From Gemmatimonadota bacterium (GTDB lineage Bacteria > Gemmatimonadota > Gemmatimonadetes > Longimicrobiales > Gaopeijiaceae), in assembly GCA_007121455.1 (NCBI GenBank), contig SKKN01000006.1, positions 1 through 64,000 on the forward strand: a stretch of DNA of 64,000 nt, given 5' to 3'. Numbering within the stretch: position 1 is the stretch's first letter; every line of letters starts with the position of its first letter. A model generated the notes under the pieces. That model did not search any database. It was not told the DNA's origin and saw nothing but the letters and a program-made list of their open reading frames with translations. The translations under genes and the position numbers were made by a program. This document shows, piece after piece, positions 52,878 through 62,229 of this stretch.

Positions 52878-55800
52878 GACGGAGCCGCTCCCCAGGGAGC
52901 TCGTCCTCGCCTCGGCAGGATCCGGAAAGACGTTCCGCATCTCGTCGCGGTTCATCGGGCTCCTGGCCCGCGAGATCCCGCCGGAGGAGATCCTCGCCGC
53001 CACCTTCACCCGGAAGGCCGCGGGTGAGATTCTGGACCGTGTGCTCTTGCGCCTCGCCGACGCGGCGCTCGATCCCTCTCAGGCGACCGCGCTCGCAGAG
53101 GACGCCCTTCCCGGATCGGACCCGGCACTTCTCGGGAGCAGTCAATGCCTCCAGCTCCTCCGCTCTCTCGTCCGGCGCCTCGATCGTGTGAACGTCGACA
53201 CGCTGGACGCCTTTTTCATCCGCACCGCGAGAACCTTTTTCCTGGAGCTGGAGCTTCCTCCGGACTGGCGGATCGCGGATGTAGAGGACTCGGAGGCGCT
53301 CGAGGAGGAGGCGGTCCATCAGCTCATGGCCGACGCCGAGCGTGGAACGCTCGTCGAGCTGCTCCGGATGATGAACCGCGGGGAGGTGATTCGGTCCGTG
53401 CGGGGATCCCTCCTCCGGAGCGTCTCCGATCTTCACCGCACGATCCAGGAGGTCGCGCCCACCGCTCGGGGTGCATGGCGCCTCGGGCCCGGGAATGACC
53501 GCGAGGAGCCGAACTCCCCCCGAAGACCTGGTCGCGGTCCCTCGCTCTCGGAGCGCATGCGTTCGGTGGAGCTGCCGACGACTGCGAGCGGGGCGCCGCA
53601 CAAACTCTTCGGAAAGGCGGTGGAGTCTGCGATCGCCGCCGTGGAGGAGGGCCAGTGGTTGGATGCGCTCCAGAAGGGAGCCGGAAGGGCCGTTCTCGAG
53701 GGAAGCACGAGTTACTGCAGGCGGGAGATCCCGTCGGAGCTCGTGGAGATCTTCGGGGAGGTGATCGCGGAGGCGCGAAAGACGGAGGGCTTCCGCCTGG
53801 ATCTTCAGCTGCAGGCGCTCGAGCGGATCGCAGCCCTCTACGACGCGAAGTTCCGTGCGGTGCAGCGACGGGCCGGCGTGTACCGCTTCGAGGACGTGAC
53901 CCGGCTTCTCGGCGGGGAAGCACCCATGCTTTCCCGGATGGATCTCTTCTACCGCCTCGACGCTCGGATCCAACACCTCCTCCTCGATGAGTTCCAGGAC
54001 ACCTCCCTTGCGCAGTGGCGGGCTCTCGAGCCACTCGCTGACGAGCTCCTGTCCGGGGGAGAGGGCGAGCGTGCCGCCGTCGTGGTCGCCGATCCCAAAC
54101 AGTCGATCTACGGGTGGAGGGGCGCGGTCCCGGATCTCGTCCGGCACGTCGGGTCGCGTTACGCTCTCGACGAGGTGGGACTCACCCGAAGTTACCGGTC
54201 GGGTTCCGTCGTTCTGAACGCGGTGAACCAGGTGTTTTCCGCGCTCGACGAGAATTCCGTCCTGGAGGATGAAGACCCGGCCGTGATCCGGGAGTGGATG
54301 TCTTCCTTCGAGGAACATCGCCCTGCGCCTCCGCTCGAGGAGGAGCCAGGGTTCGTACGACTCGCGGTGGGTCCCCACGACGAGGGCAGAGGCTCGCTGC
54401 GCCCCTGCCTTCTCGCACGAGCCGCGGAAATGGCGGCCGAAATCGCGCAAGCGTCCCCGAACAGGACTCTGGGCATTCTGACTCGGACGAATGATGCGGT
54501 CGCATTTCTCATCCACGAGCTCGCGATTCGCGGGCTGGCGGCGAGCGAAGAGGGCGGAAGGCCCCTCGACGACGCCGCGCCCGTTGCCGCGCTCCTCGCG
54601 CTCCTTCGCATCGCCGACCACCCCGCGGATCGGGTCGCGCGGTATCACGTCGCGCGCACCCCGGTGGGGCCGGTCGTGGGCTACCTGGACGAGGAGGACG
54701 ATGGAGCGACGGACCGGCTTTCGGGCGAGATCAGGATGGAGCTCCTTCGCCGCGGCTACGGCCCGACCATCGGAAAGTGGGTGGAGGCGTTGGCTCCGGA
54801 CGTCGATGCGCGGGAGCTTCGCCGGCTCGAGCAGCTCATGGAAATGGCCCATCGCTACGACCGGGCGGCGGGCTTGCGGCCGGGGGCCTTCGTCGAAAGG
54901 GTGCGGCGAACCCGGGTCGAGGACCCCTCGTCTTCGTCGGTTCGGGTGATGACGATCCATCAGGCGAAGGGTCTCCAGTTCGATATCGTGCTCCTGCCTC
55001 AGCTCGATGCGTCACTGCTGCCGCGGGGAGGAGGCCCCCCCGTGCTTCCCGCGCGAGCGGACCGCGCCGGCCCGGTCACTCGGGTGTTCCCGCAGATGGA
55101 CGCGACCCTGAGGCGGCTCTTCCCCGAGGCCGAGGCGGCGTGGAACCAGTACCGGGCGCAATGCCTCCGCGACGGCCTGAGCACGCTGTACGTTGCATTG
55201 ACCCGGGCCCGCCACGCGCTCCACATGCTCGTGCCTCCGGATGGGCCGAACGGAGAAGGTTCAGCGCTCTCCTCCGCTCGGCTCATCCGCCGCGCGCTCG
55301 CACCGGACGTTGCGGCAGCGGAGAACGATGACCGGCTCTTCGAGTGCGGTGACCCCGAGTGGCACCTTCGCTGTCCGCACCGGAGTGGCGGGCAGGGTGT
55401 CGAGCCCGGGTCCGCACCGGTCGCCGAGCCCTTGCTCCCCAGGGTCGAGCTCCGGGGGGCGCGCATGCGGAACCTCGCTCGAGCACGGTCATCGGATCTC
55501 GAGGGGGGAGGCCGGGTCGAGCTGGCGCGGGTGCTGGACCTTTCCCGACGGGAGCGACGGTTGGACGGCACCGTGGTCCACGCCTGGTGCGAGATGATCG
55601 AATGGATCGAGGAGGAAAAGCTGGCGGACGACGAGCTTCTGCAGGCAGGGCGGAAGGTTGCGCCTGCACTGTCCGAAGCTCGCCTGTCCGACTTGCTTCT
55701 GCGATTCCGCGAATGGATCGAGGACCCTCGACTTCGGCGCTGCTTCAGCCGTGGAGCCTATCCTGAAGGTGCCCGGGTCCAGCGGGAAGTCCCCGTGCTC

Positions 55801-56091
55801 TATCGGGACCAGTCGATGGTTGTCGAAGGCATTGTCGACCGCGTGGTGTGGCTTCCGGAGGCCGATGGCAGAAGCGAACGGGCGCATGTCCTCGATTTCA
55901 AGGTCGAGGCTCCAGAAGGGTCTGCCGCTCATGACGAGCGGGCGATCCACTATCGCCCGCAGCTCGATGCGTACCGGAAGGGGGTCGCGGTCCTCCACTC
56001 CATCCCCGTCGAGCGGGTGACTGCAAGCCTCGTCTTCTTCGGTTCGAGAAGAGTGGTCGATCTCCGGTACCCGGAGCCCTCCGGGGGTTGA
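52867..56091 (+). CDS. AddA-like UvrD helicase with C-terminal nuclease
   Basis: A 1074-residue superfamily 1A helicase. Motifs in order: Walker A ASAGSGKTF, motif Ia ATFTRKAAGEI, Walker B LLLDEFQDTSLAQW, motif III VADPKQSIYGWRGA, motif IV SYRSG, motif V VMTIHQAKGLQFDIVLLP and motif VI LYVALTRARHAL. The C-terminus has a PD-(D/E)XK-type end (IVDRVVW, HVLDFKVE), with Phe-Lys-Val in place of the usual Tyr-Lys-Thr. It makes the AddAB-type DNA end-processing complex with the upstream gene. The GTG at 52867 lies 11 bases inside that gene; the frame is open further upstream. Confidence 0.9.
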   Translation: MRPETEPLPRELVLASAGSGKTFRISSRFIGLLAREIPPEEILAATFTRKAAGEILDRVLLRLADAALDPSQATALAEDALPGSDPALLGSSQCLQLLRSLVRRLDRVNVDTLDAFFIRTARTFFLELELPPDWRIADVEDSEALEEEAVHQLMADAERGTLVELLRMMNRGEVIRSVRGSLLRSVSDLHRTIQEVAPTARGAWRLGPGNDREEPNSPRRPGRGPSLSERMRSVELPTTASGAPHKLFGKAVESAIAAVEEGQWLDALQKGAGRAVLEGSTSYCRREIPSELVEIFGEVIAEARKTEGFRLDLQLQALERIAALYDAKFRAVQRRAGVYRFEDVTRLLGGEAPMLSRMDLFYRLDARIQHLLLDEFQDTSLAQWRALEPLADELLSGGEGERAAVVVADPKQSIYGWRGAVPDLVRHVGSRYALDEVGLTRSYRSGSVVLNAVNQVFSALDENSVLEDEDPAVIREWMSSFEEHRPAPPLEEEPGFVRLAVGPHDEGRGSLRPCLLARAAEMAAEIAQASPNRTLGILTRTNDAVAFLIHELAIRGLAASEEGGRPLDDAAPVAALLALLRIADHPADRVARYHVARTPVGPVVGYLDEEDDGATDRLSGEIRMELLRRGYGPTIGKWVEALAPDVDARELRRLEQLMEMAHRYDRAAGLRPGAFVERVRRTRVEDPSSSSVRVMTIHQAKGLQFDIVLLPQLDASLLPRGGGPPVLPARADRAGPVTRVFPQMDATLRRLFPEAEAAWNQYRAQCLRDGLSTLYVALTRARHALHMLVPPDGPNGEGSALSSARLIRRALAPDVAAAENDDRLFECGDPEWHLRCPHRSGGQGVEPGSAPVAEPLLPRVELRGARMRNLARARSSDLEGGGRVELARVLDLSRRERRLDGTVVHAWCEMIEWIEEEKLADDELLQAGRKVAPALSEARLSDLLLRFREWIEDPRLRRCFSRGAYPEGARVQREVPVLYRDQSMVVEGIVDRVVWLPEADGRSERAHVLDFKVEAPEGSAAHDERAIHYRPQLDAYRKGVAVLHSIPVERVTASLVFFGSRRVVDLRYPEPSGG

Positions 56092-56215
56092 ACCGTTCCG
56101 AGCGGCGGCAAAGGCCGGCCTTGTCGAAATCGCTCCGTGGTCGAAACTTTCCTGCGACCCGTACTTCGGACGGGGTGTGACGGTGCACGGTTTTCCCCTC
56201 GAGGAAGGATCATCG

Positions 56216-58516
56216 ATGAACAGGAGGTCGGCAGTGTTACGGACACGCGCGCGGTCGAATACGGTGCAGTGTTTCCTGGTGGGGCTGATGGCTGCTGTCC
56301 CGCTCCTCGCACCTGGAGGAGCGGCCGGGCAGGCGATCGACACGGCGGGGCCGGTCGATGGGAGCGGGGAGGGCTTTCCGGCGGTGAGCGCGACGCGGGT
56401 CGCGTCTCCTCCCTTGATCGACGGCGTCCTGGATGATCCGGCGTGGGCCGAGGCCCCGGTGCTCGCCGACTTCATCCAGAGGGTGCCGCGGGACGGGATG
56501 CCCCCGACCGAGCCGACCGAGGTACGGGTTCTCTACGACGACGATGCGATCTACGTCGGGGTCTGGCTCTGGGACTCCGATCCGGACCAGATCGTCGAGG
56601 GAGAATCGATCCGGAACGCACCTCTCGACGACTCCGATGCGGTTCTCCTCATCTTCGACACGTATGGAGACCGTCAAAACGGTTTCGTATTCGGGACGAA
56701 CCCGTCGGGGATCGAATACGATGGGCAGGTCTCGGACGAAGGGCGTGGGGGTGGGGGAATGGGCGGCATGGGGGGCCGCCAGCAGGCCGGAGCCGGGGGC
56801 GGCTTCAACCTGAACTGGGACGGCAGCTGGGACGTCGCCACGTCTCGCGACGGGGAGGGCTGGTACGCCGAGTTTCGAATCCCCTTCTCCACGCTCCGCT
56901 ACGGTGCCGAGGAGGTGCAGACGTGGGGGTTCAACGTGATGCGTCGCCTGCGCCGAGCCAACGAGGAGAGCTACTGGTCGCAGATCCCCCGCCAGTACTC
57001 CCTCTTCCGCCTGAGTCGAGCGGGCTTCCTCGAAGGGGTCGAGCCCCCCACGGTTCGCACGACCACGATCACTCCGTACGTGCTGGGCTCGGCGGAGAGG
57101 AACTACCAGGCGGGGGACGAGTCGTTCCGGTACCCCGGGGACGTTGGAGCCGACGCCAAGGTCCAGGTCACGCGCGGACTCACGCTCGACCTCACCTACA
57201 ACACGGACTTCGCCCAGGTGGAGGCGGACGAAGTGCAGATGGACCTCACTCGCTTTCGCCTCTTCTTTCCCGAGTTGAGGCCGTTCTTCCTCGAGAATGC
57301 CGGCTTCTTCAACGTCGGCACGGGGGGGACGGAGCTCTTCTTCTCCCGGAGGATCGGGATGGAGGAGGGTGCGGTCGTGCCGATCCGCGGCGGTGGCCGA
57401 CTGTCCGGTCGCGCCGCAGGCTTGAACGTCGGACTCCTCCATATCCGGACCGGGAGGGAGGGTGAGCTTCTGCCGGGCGCTCCTTCCGGTGAGGCGTTTT
57501 CGGTGGCGCGGGTCGCCCGGGAGTTCTCGAACCGGACCCGTGTGGGGAGCTTTTTCGGTGAACGGAAGGGGCTCGGAATCGACGGACAGCCGAACCGGAC
57601 GTATGCGGTGGATGGTCAGGTCGGGTTCGGAGACGGGCTCACCGTCAACTCCTTTCTCGCCCGCACGGACACCCCTGGATTGGAGGGTCGTGACCATGCG
57701 GCCCATCTCTCGGGTACCTACCTGACGCGTGAGCTCCGTGCCTCCCTCACCTACCGGGAGGTCGGAGAGGATTTCAACCCGGAGGTGGGATTCGTCAACC
57801 GGAGAAACTACCGCACGTACAATACCTTCGTGATGACGTACCTCCGCCCGGAGCGGTTCCCCGTACTCCGGGAACTCCGGCCTCACGTGTCGTACAACAC
57901 GTTCAGGAATCTGGAGACGGGCTTCGAGCAGTCCGCCAGGGTGCATGTGGACTCGCATGTCGAGTTCGAGAACGGGGCGTTTTTCAGCCCCGCCTTCAAC
58001 TGGGTACGGGAAGGGCTCGAAGTGCCGTTCCAGATCCACCCGGAAGTGGCCGTAGCGCCGGGTACGTACGATGGGTGGGAGGCAGCGTGGCGCTTCAACA
58101 CGAACGAGAGCGCGGCTCTCTCCTTGAACGGCGGTCTGGATGTCGGGAGCTTCCTCTCCGGCAACCGGAGGGGGTTTCAGGTGGCCGCGACTGCTCGAAG
58201 CGGATCCACTGCGACCGCATCCTTGCAAGTCGGGTACAATGATGTCCGGTTGGAAGAGGGCGATTTCACGGCCACGGTGATCGCAGGGCGGGTCGGGTAC
58301 TTCTTCACGCCCCGGATCGCTCTCCAGTCCCTGGTCCAGTACAGCGATCAGCTCGATCTGTGGTCCGCGAACGTTCGTCTCGGGTGGCTCGGGACGGCGG
58401 GCACCGGCTTGTTCGTCGTCTTCAACGACGCGCGCGGTGTCGGCAACCTCGATGGACCCTTGAACCGATCGTTCGTGGTGAAGTACAGCCGTCAGTTCAC
58501 GCTCGGGGCGTGGTGA
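56216..58516 (+). CDS. DUF5916 outer-membrane protein with CBM9-like N-terminus
   Basis: A 766-residue exported protein. After a signal peptide (about residues 1-40), residues 50-230 form a carbohydrate-binding-like domain (PLIDGVLDDPAWAEA, EVRVLYDDDAIYVGVWLWDS, WYAEFRIPFSTLRY). The rest is the DUF5916 barrel (YNTDFAQVEADEVQMDLTRF, PELRPFFLENAGFF, ELFFSRRIG, EVGFVNRRNYRTYN). The family is common in Gemmatimonadota and Bacteroidota, usually with TonB systems, and its substrate is unknown. A Gly/Met-rich loop (GRGGGGMGGMGG) sits near residue 190. ATG 56216 has GAGGAAGGA upstream. Confidence 0.88.
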   Translation: MNRRSAVLRTRARSNTVQCFLVGLMAAVPLLAPGGAAGQAIDTAGPVDGSGEGFPAVSATRVASPPLIDGVLDDPAWAEAPVLADFIQRVPRDGMPPTEPTEVRVLYDDDAIYVGVWLWDSDPDQIVEGESIRNAPLDDSDAVLLIFDTYGDRQNGFVFGTNPSGIEYDGQVSDEGRGGGGMGGMGGRQQAGAGGGFNLNWDGSWDVATSRDGEGWYAEFRIPFSTLRYGAEEVQTWGFNVMRRLRRANEESYWSQIPRQYSLFRLSRAGFLEGVEPPTVRTTTITPYVLGSAERNYQAGDESFRYPGDVGADAKVQVTRGLTLDLTYNTDFAQVEADEVQMDLTRFRLFFPELRPFFLENAGFFNVGTGGTELFFSRRIGMEEGAVVPIRGGGRLSGRAAGLNVGLLHIRTGREGELLPGAPSGEAFSVARVAREFSNRTRVGSFFGERKGLGIDGQPNRTYAVDGQVGFGDGLTVNSFLARTDTPGLEGRDHAAHLSGTYLTRELRASLTYREVGEDFNPEVGFVNRRNYRTYNTFVMTYLRPERFPVLRELRPHVSYNTFRNLETGFEQSARVHVDSHVEFENGAFFSPAFNWVREGLEVPFQIHPEVAVAPGTYDGWEAAWRFNTNESAALSLNGGLDVGSFLSGNRRGFQVAATARSGSTATASLQVGYNDVRLEEGDFTATVIAGRVGYFFTPRIALQSLVQYSDQLDLWSANVRLGWLGTAGTGLFVVFNDARGVGNLDGPLNRSFVVKYSRQFTLGAW

Positions 58517-58572
58517 GCCGTCGACGGCGGCTCCACTCGGCTCCGGGCTCTTCTCGAGCGCAGGAGTTCGAC

Positions 58573-59121
58573 ATGAGTGGCTCCCCCTCGCCCTCGGATC
58601 CAATCGCGAGGTCGGTGCGATCGTCCTCCGTGCTCGGTGCTGACGCCTCCGGGTGCGGACGCCCGGCCCGGCGTGGCTCGGGTGCCCGAGTCCTGCCCCT
58701 GTTTCTCGTGCTCGCGCTCATGGTCGGATGTCATACGTACCAGCCCTTGCTGGGGGATCCCCCAGCCCCCGGCGACGAGGTGCGCGTGCGCCTTTCGGCC
58801 GTCGCTGCCGACGAGTTGAGTCAGCGGAAGGGGTGGACGGTGAGAAGCGTCGAAGGGCGCGTGCTTCATGCGGTGCCGGACTCGATGGAGTTGGACGTCG
58901 GATGGGGGGCCGTCTACGCCGGCACCGTGTTCGAGGGCCGGAGGGATACCTTGAGCATCCGCCAGAATGAATTCGTGGAGCTCGACCGGAAGGAGTTCTC
59001 CCGCGGCCGGACCGTCCTCGTGGCTGCCGGGGTCGTAGCGGTCGCCGCCGCCCTGTTCGGGGCGGTGAGCGGTGGGGGAGGGGGCGAACGTGGTGGAGGC
59101 AACGGAAATGGTCTCTTCTGA
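58573..59121 (+). CDS. lipoprotein of unknown function
   Basis: A 182-residue protein with a long, basic N-terminus and a lipobox LVLALMVGC at about residue 52, then a small beta domain (DEVRVRLSAVAADELSQRKG, VEGRVLHAVPDSMELDV) and a hydrophobic Gly-rich tail (VLVAAGVVAVAAALFGAV, then GGGGGERGGGNG). The tail may be a second membrane contact. ATG 58573 is preceded by CAGGAG. It lies 56 bases after the DUF5916 gene and 15 before the next small exported protein, probably one operon. Confidence 0.65.
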   Translation: MSGSPSPSDPIARSVRSSSVLGADASGCGRPARRGSGARVLPLFLVLALMVGCHTYQPLLGDPPAPGDEVRVRLSAVAADELSQRKGWTVRSVEGRVLHAVPDSMELDVGWGAVYAGTVFEGRRDTLSIRQNEFVELDRKEFSRGRTVLVAAGVVAVAAALFGAVSGGGGGERGGGNGNGLF

Positions 59122-59136
59122 AGACTCCCGGCACGA

Positions 59137-59601
59137 ATGATGATTCTGAGAAGCGCCGCCAGCGGCACGGCCATCCTTCTGCTGACGCTTCACCTGTCCT
59201 TCCAGGCGGGTGACGGAGCGGCTCTCTCCTCCACCGCTCCTTCCACGCCTCCCGCCGCCCAGTCTATCGCGCACCTGTCCCTTGCCGGGTTGTCCTCCTG
59301 CGGACATGAGGAGCGAGAGCCGCTCGGGTTGGAGGAGGAGGTTCTCCTGTCGCTGGTGGGCCATTATGCTCACGCGACTCTCCCCCTGGAGCTCCATGTC
59401 GAGTTCATGGAGGGGGCCCTCCGGGTCGTCGTCCCGGCACAGGCCGCCGCCTACCCGCTCCACGCCGTGGAGCCGAAGCGGTTCTGCCTCGAAGGTTCGG
59501 CCACACCGGCGTCGTTGGAGTTCATCCTGGGGGAGGAGCGCGCGCGTGTGATTCTCACGCAGGGAACCGGTACGATCGAGCTGGTCCGCCATGGATGGTG
59601 A
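59137..59601 (+). CDS. small exported protein of unknown function
   Basis: A 154-residue protein with a signal peptide (residues 1-28) and an unrecognised domain with two cysteines (LSSCGHEE and RFCLEGS) that might form a disulphide in the periplasm. Two adjacent ATGs (59137, 59140) are possible starts. It follows the lipoprotein gene at 15 bases and converges on the symporter gene with six bases between stops. Confidence 0.6.
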   Translation: MMILRSAASGTAILLLTLHLSFQAGDGAALSSTAPSTPPAAQSIAHLSLAGLSSCGHEEREPLGLEEEVLLSLVGHYAHATLPLELHVEFMEGALRVVVPAQAAAYPLHAVEPKRFCLEGSATPASLEFILGEERARVILTQGTGTIELVRHGW

Positions 59602-59607
59602 GCGCCG

Positions 59608-61482
59608 TCAACGAGAGGTCGACCCGCGTCGGCCGGGCAGTGTCCGGTGCCACCAGGTGGGGACGAGGGCGAGACCGACGACCACCATCAGCCAGGGTGC
59701 GAAGGGGTGGTCTCCCGGTGCCGGGATCAAGAGCCGCCCGACTCCCGTCAGCAGGAGAAAGAGTGACGCTCCCGCGAGACCCGTGGAGGTGAGGTCCCGG
59801 AGGAGCCCCCGGAGCGGCAGGGAGCTCTCGATGCCGGCGTTGCCTGCGCTCCTGCTCCAGAATCCCACCGGTCGGACTCGCCGGTAGAATCGGACCAGCA
59901 CATCGTCCTGTGTGGGCGGTCCCCAGAGCGCGGCCAGCACTGCGGCGGTGGTCGAGATCAAGGCCATCGCACCCAGCCGGACCCACTCCTCCTCGGTCGC
60001 GAAGAGGAGGATCGGCGCGGCCACCAGGGACACGGCGATCGCGGCGATCTCCGAATACAGGTTGATTCGCTCCCATAGCCATCGAAGCACCAGGACCGAC
60101 CCCATCCCGGCGCCGAACAGGAGAGAGATGAACCAGGCGGTCTGGATCGCGCCGAGTTGCATCATGACGAGGAGCGCGATCACCAGGATGACGAGATTCG
60201 AGATGCGGGCGACGATCAGGAGCTCCCGGCGGCGGGGGGTTCGCTCGAGCCAGTATCCGCACATGAACCGTTCGTAGAGATCCCTGGTCCAATAGCTTGC
60301 GCCCCAGTTGAGGTGCGTGTCGATCGTGGAGGCGAGGGCGGCGAGCAGCCCGGTGAGCATCAGACCCCGGATCCCGATCGGCAGCAACTCGTCGATGCCG
60401 GTGACGAAGAGGATCTCCCGCTCGGCCGCGAACCCGGTCCCGGCCGCATCCGCCGGAGAGAACGGATAGAGTGCGAGAAGTCCGACGGCGATCAGCAGCC
60501 AGAGAAGGCTCCGCGCGAAGATCTGGAGCCACGCGAAGACCACTCCTGCCACGCGTGCGTCCCCATGGGTCCGACACGCCATCGAACGTTGAGCCAGGTA
60601 GCCGGTTCCGTCCGAGTTCATCTGGAAGAGCCACTGGAGCGAGAGAATCACCAGAAACCCACCCAGTAGCTCCCCCCCCGGAGGACCAAACGATAGAAGC
60701 CGTTCCGCCGTCTCCGACCCATAGAGGTCGACGACCCGGGAACCGAGCTCCCCGAGTCCCCCCACCTCCCGAACGACGAAGAATGCATACGCTGCCGTCC
60801 CGACCATCGCGAGCACGAACTGTCCGATGTCCGTGGCGATGACGCCCCGCAGCCCACCCGTGAGCGAGTAGACGGTCGTGAAGAGGACGATCGCAAGGAT
60901 GCTGACGAGGTTGTTCGTAGTCGCTACCGCCGGGTCGAGGGCGGTCGCTCCGGAATCGAGGGAGATCCCTGCGGTCGTGACGAGGCGGAGCAGCGGGTCG
61001 AACGCACCGGGAGGCAGCCAGAGGTGCCAGAGGAGGAAGACTTCCGCGATCCGCACCGCCGCGACGAGTACCATCGCCAGAACCACGCAGTTGATCACGG
61101 TCCCGTAGTAGACGGCTTTCAGGACCCGGAGGGCAAGGACTCCCCGGCCGCTGTACCGGATCTCCGTCAACTCGGCATCGGTCAGCACGCCGGCGCGGCG
61201 CCAGAGGCGGGAGAAGACATAGGCCATGAGGAGGAACGCAAGGCCGTAGACCCACAGGCGCCAGACGAGAAACACGCCCCCGGTTGCCACCAGCCCCGCG
61301 ACGAGGAGCGGAGTATCGGCGGCGAACTGGGTCGCGGCCATGCTGGTGCCGGCTTGCCACCCCTTCACGGAGCGCCCGGCGAGGAAGTACTCCTCCAGGC
61401 CTCGAGACGCTTTTTTCCGCGCTCGGAGGCCGAACGCTACCGCATAGGCGATGAAGGCGAGGACGATCGCGAGATCGAGCAT
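59608..61482 (-). CDS. sodium:solute symporter family protein
   Basis: A 624-residue transporter of the SSS family with about 14 helices. Segments typical of the group: EEYFLAGRSVKGWQAGTSMAA, VFTTVYSLTGGLRGVIATDI-like sequence at the family signature, and MLTGLLAALASTIDTHLNWG. It imports a solute with sodium; the substrate is unknown. The C-terminal 80 residues extend beyond the SSS core and include two further helices. The ATG at 61482 lies nine bases after the holin-like gene, on the same strand. Confidence 0.88.
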   Translation of the reverse strand: MLDLAIVLAFIAYAVAFGLRARKKASRGLEEYFLAGRSVKGWQAGTSMAATQFAADTPLLVAGLVATGGVFLVWRLWVYGLAFLLMAYVFSRLWRRAGVLTDAELTEIRYSGRGVLALRVLKAVYYGTVINCVVLAMVLVAAVRIAEVFLLWHLWLPPGAFDPLLRLVTTAGISLDSGATALDPAVATTNNLVSILAIVLFTTVYSLTGGLRGVIATDIGQFVLAMVGTAAYAFFVVREVGGLGELGSRVVDLYGSETAERLLSFGPPGGELLGGFLVILSLQWLFQMNSDGTGYLAQRSMACRTHGDARVAGVVFAWLQIFARSLLWLLIAVGLLALYPFSPADAAGTGFAAEREILFVTGIDELLPIGIRGLMLTGLLAALASTIDTHLNWGASYWTRDLYERFMCGYWLERTPRRRELLIVARISNLVILVIALLVMMQLGAIQTAWFISLLFGAGMGSVLVLRWLWERINLYSEIAAIAVSLVAAPILLFATEEEWVRLGAMALISTTAAVLAALWGPPTQDDVLVRFYRRVRPVGFWSRSAGNAGIESSLPLRGLLRDLTSTGLAGASLFLLLTGVGRLLIPAPGDHPFAPWLMVVVGLALVPTWWHRTLPGRRGSTSR

Positions 61483-61491
61483 CGCCGGGCG

Positions 61492-61857
61492 TCAGCGCCG
61501 CGGAGGACCGGACTCCCGAATGACGGCGCTCAGGACGAAGCTGACGAGGGAGATGAGGATGCTTCCCCACAGCGCCGGCCAGAACCCGGCGATGTTCAGG
61601 TTCCCCGTGAGTGCGGCGGTCAACATCAGCATCAGCGCATTGATCACGATGGTCAGGAGGCCCAGCGTGAGGATCAGCAGCGGAAGGGAGAGCAGCAGCA
61701 TGACGGGGCGGATGAGCGCGTTCACCAGGCCGAAAAGGAGCGCAACGAGGAGGACTCCCCAGAACTCGCCCGTGAGTTCGATTCCCCGCACCACCTCCGC
61801 CGCCGCCCACAGCGCCACCGCGTTGATGAAAAGCCGGATCACCACTTTTCCGAGCAC
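61492..61857 (-). CDS. phage-holin-family four-helix membrane protein
   Basis: A 121-residue membrane protein with four hydrophobic helices, matching the chromosomal phage-holin superfamily IV (LFINAVALWAAAEVVRGIEL, FGLVNALIRPVMLLLSLPL, LGLLTIVINALMLMLTAAL). These proteins are widespread and not tied to a prophage; function is uncertain. The GTG at 61857 follows GGGGAGGGGGAC and matches family starts; GTG 61878 is an alternative. It is upstream of the symporter in one unit. Confidence 0.8.
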   Translation of the reverse strand: MLGKVVIRLFINAVALWAAAEVVRGIELTGEFWGVLLVALLFGLVNALIRPVMLLLSLPLLILTLGLLTIVINALMLMLTAALTGNLNIAGFWPALWGSILISLVSFVLSAVIRESGPPRR

Positions 61858-61960
61858 GTCCCCCTCCCCTCGTTCCACTTCGACGGTAGGCCCCAGAGCA
61901 GCCGCAGGCTACCGGATGTTAGAAAGACCGGGAAGAGAGCGCCAGAACGAGAGTCGTGGT

Positions 61961-61990
61961 GGTGGCGAGAAAAACAGGTGGCGAGAAAAA
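61961..61990. repeat. direct repeat GGTGGCGAGAAAAA
   Basis: Two copies of GGTGGCGAGAAAAA (61961-61974 and 61977-61990) lie 16 bases apart in the 372-base gap between the divergent holin-like and receptor-like genes. Apart from this and the site at 62154 the gap contains no gene and a GC-rich stretch ending CGAGCGGGGGGGG near 62111-62123. Confidence 0.5.
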
Positions 61991-62153
61991 ACCCTTGCCG
62001 TCAGCGGTCCGCCCTCACCATTATGACGAGAACCCCATTCGGGGGACTCGGGTTCGGGAAAATTCGGGCCGGAGCGGGTTCGGTGAACGCGGTCCTTAAG
62101 CCTTCCCCGCCGAGCGGGGGGGGAACATCGTCTCCTGGGCAACGTACCTTTAT

Positions 62154-62182
62154 TTGACACGCGCTCACCTGACGAGCGCACA
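62154..62182 (+). promoter_or_regulatory. candidate -35 box overlapping an inverted repeat
   Basis: A perfect TTGACA (62154-62159) is followed by the inverted repeat GCGCTC-N7-GAGCGC (62161-62179). A -10 box at 17 bases is poor (CGCACA, 62177-62182). The arrangement resembles an operator over a weak promoter for the receptor-like gene at 62230. Confidence 0.35.
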
Positions 62183-62229
62183 CTTCTCCCTTCCCACGAG
62201 CGGTACTGTCACACGCCGCAGGGGGTACC

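Noticed and set aside
61492-61857. Holin-family gene as evidence of a prophage
   Set aside because: This four-helix family is widespread as a chromosomal gene and no other phage genes are nearby.
61961-61990. Direct repeats as a possible CRISPR array
   Set aside because: Only two copies with a two-base gap; no spacers and no cas genes.
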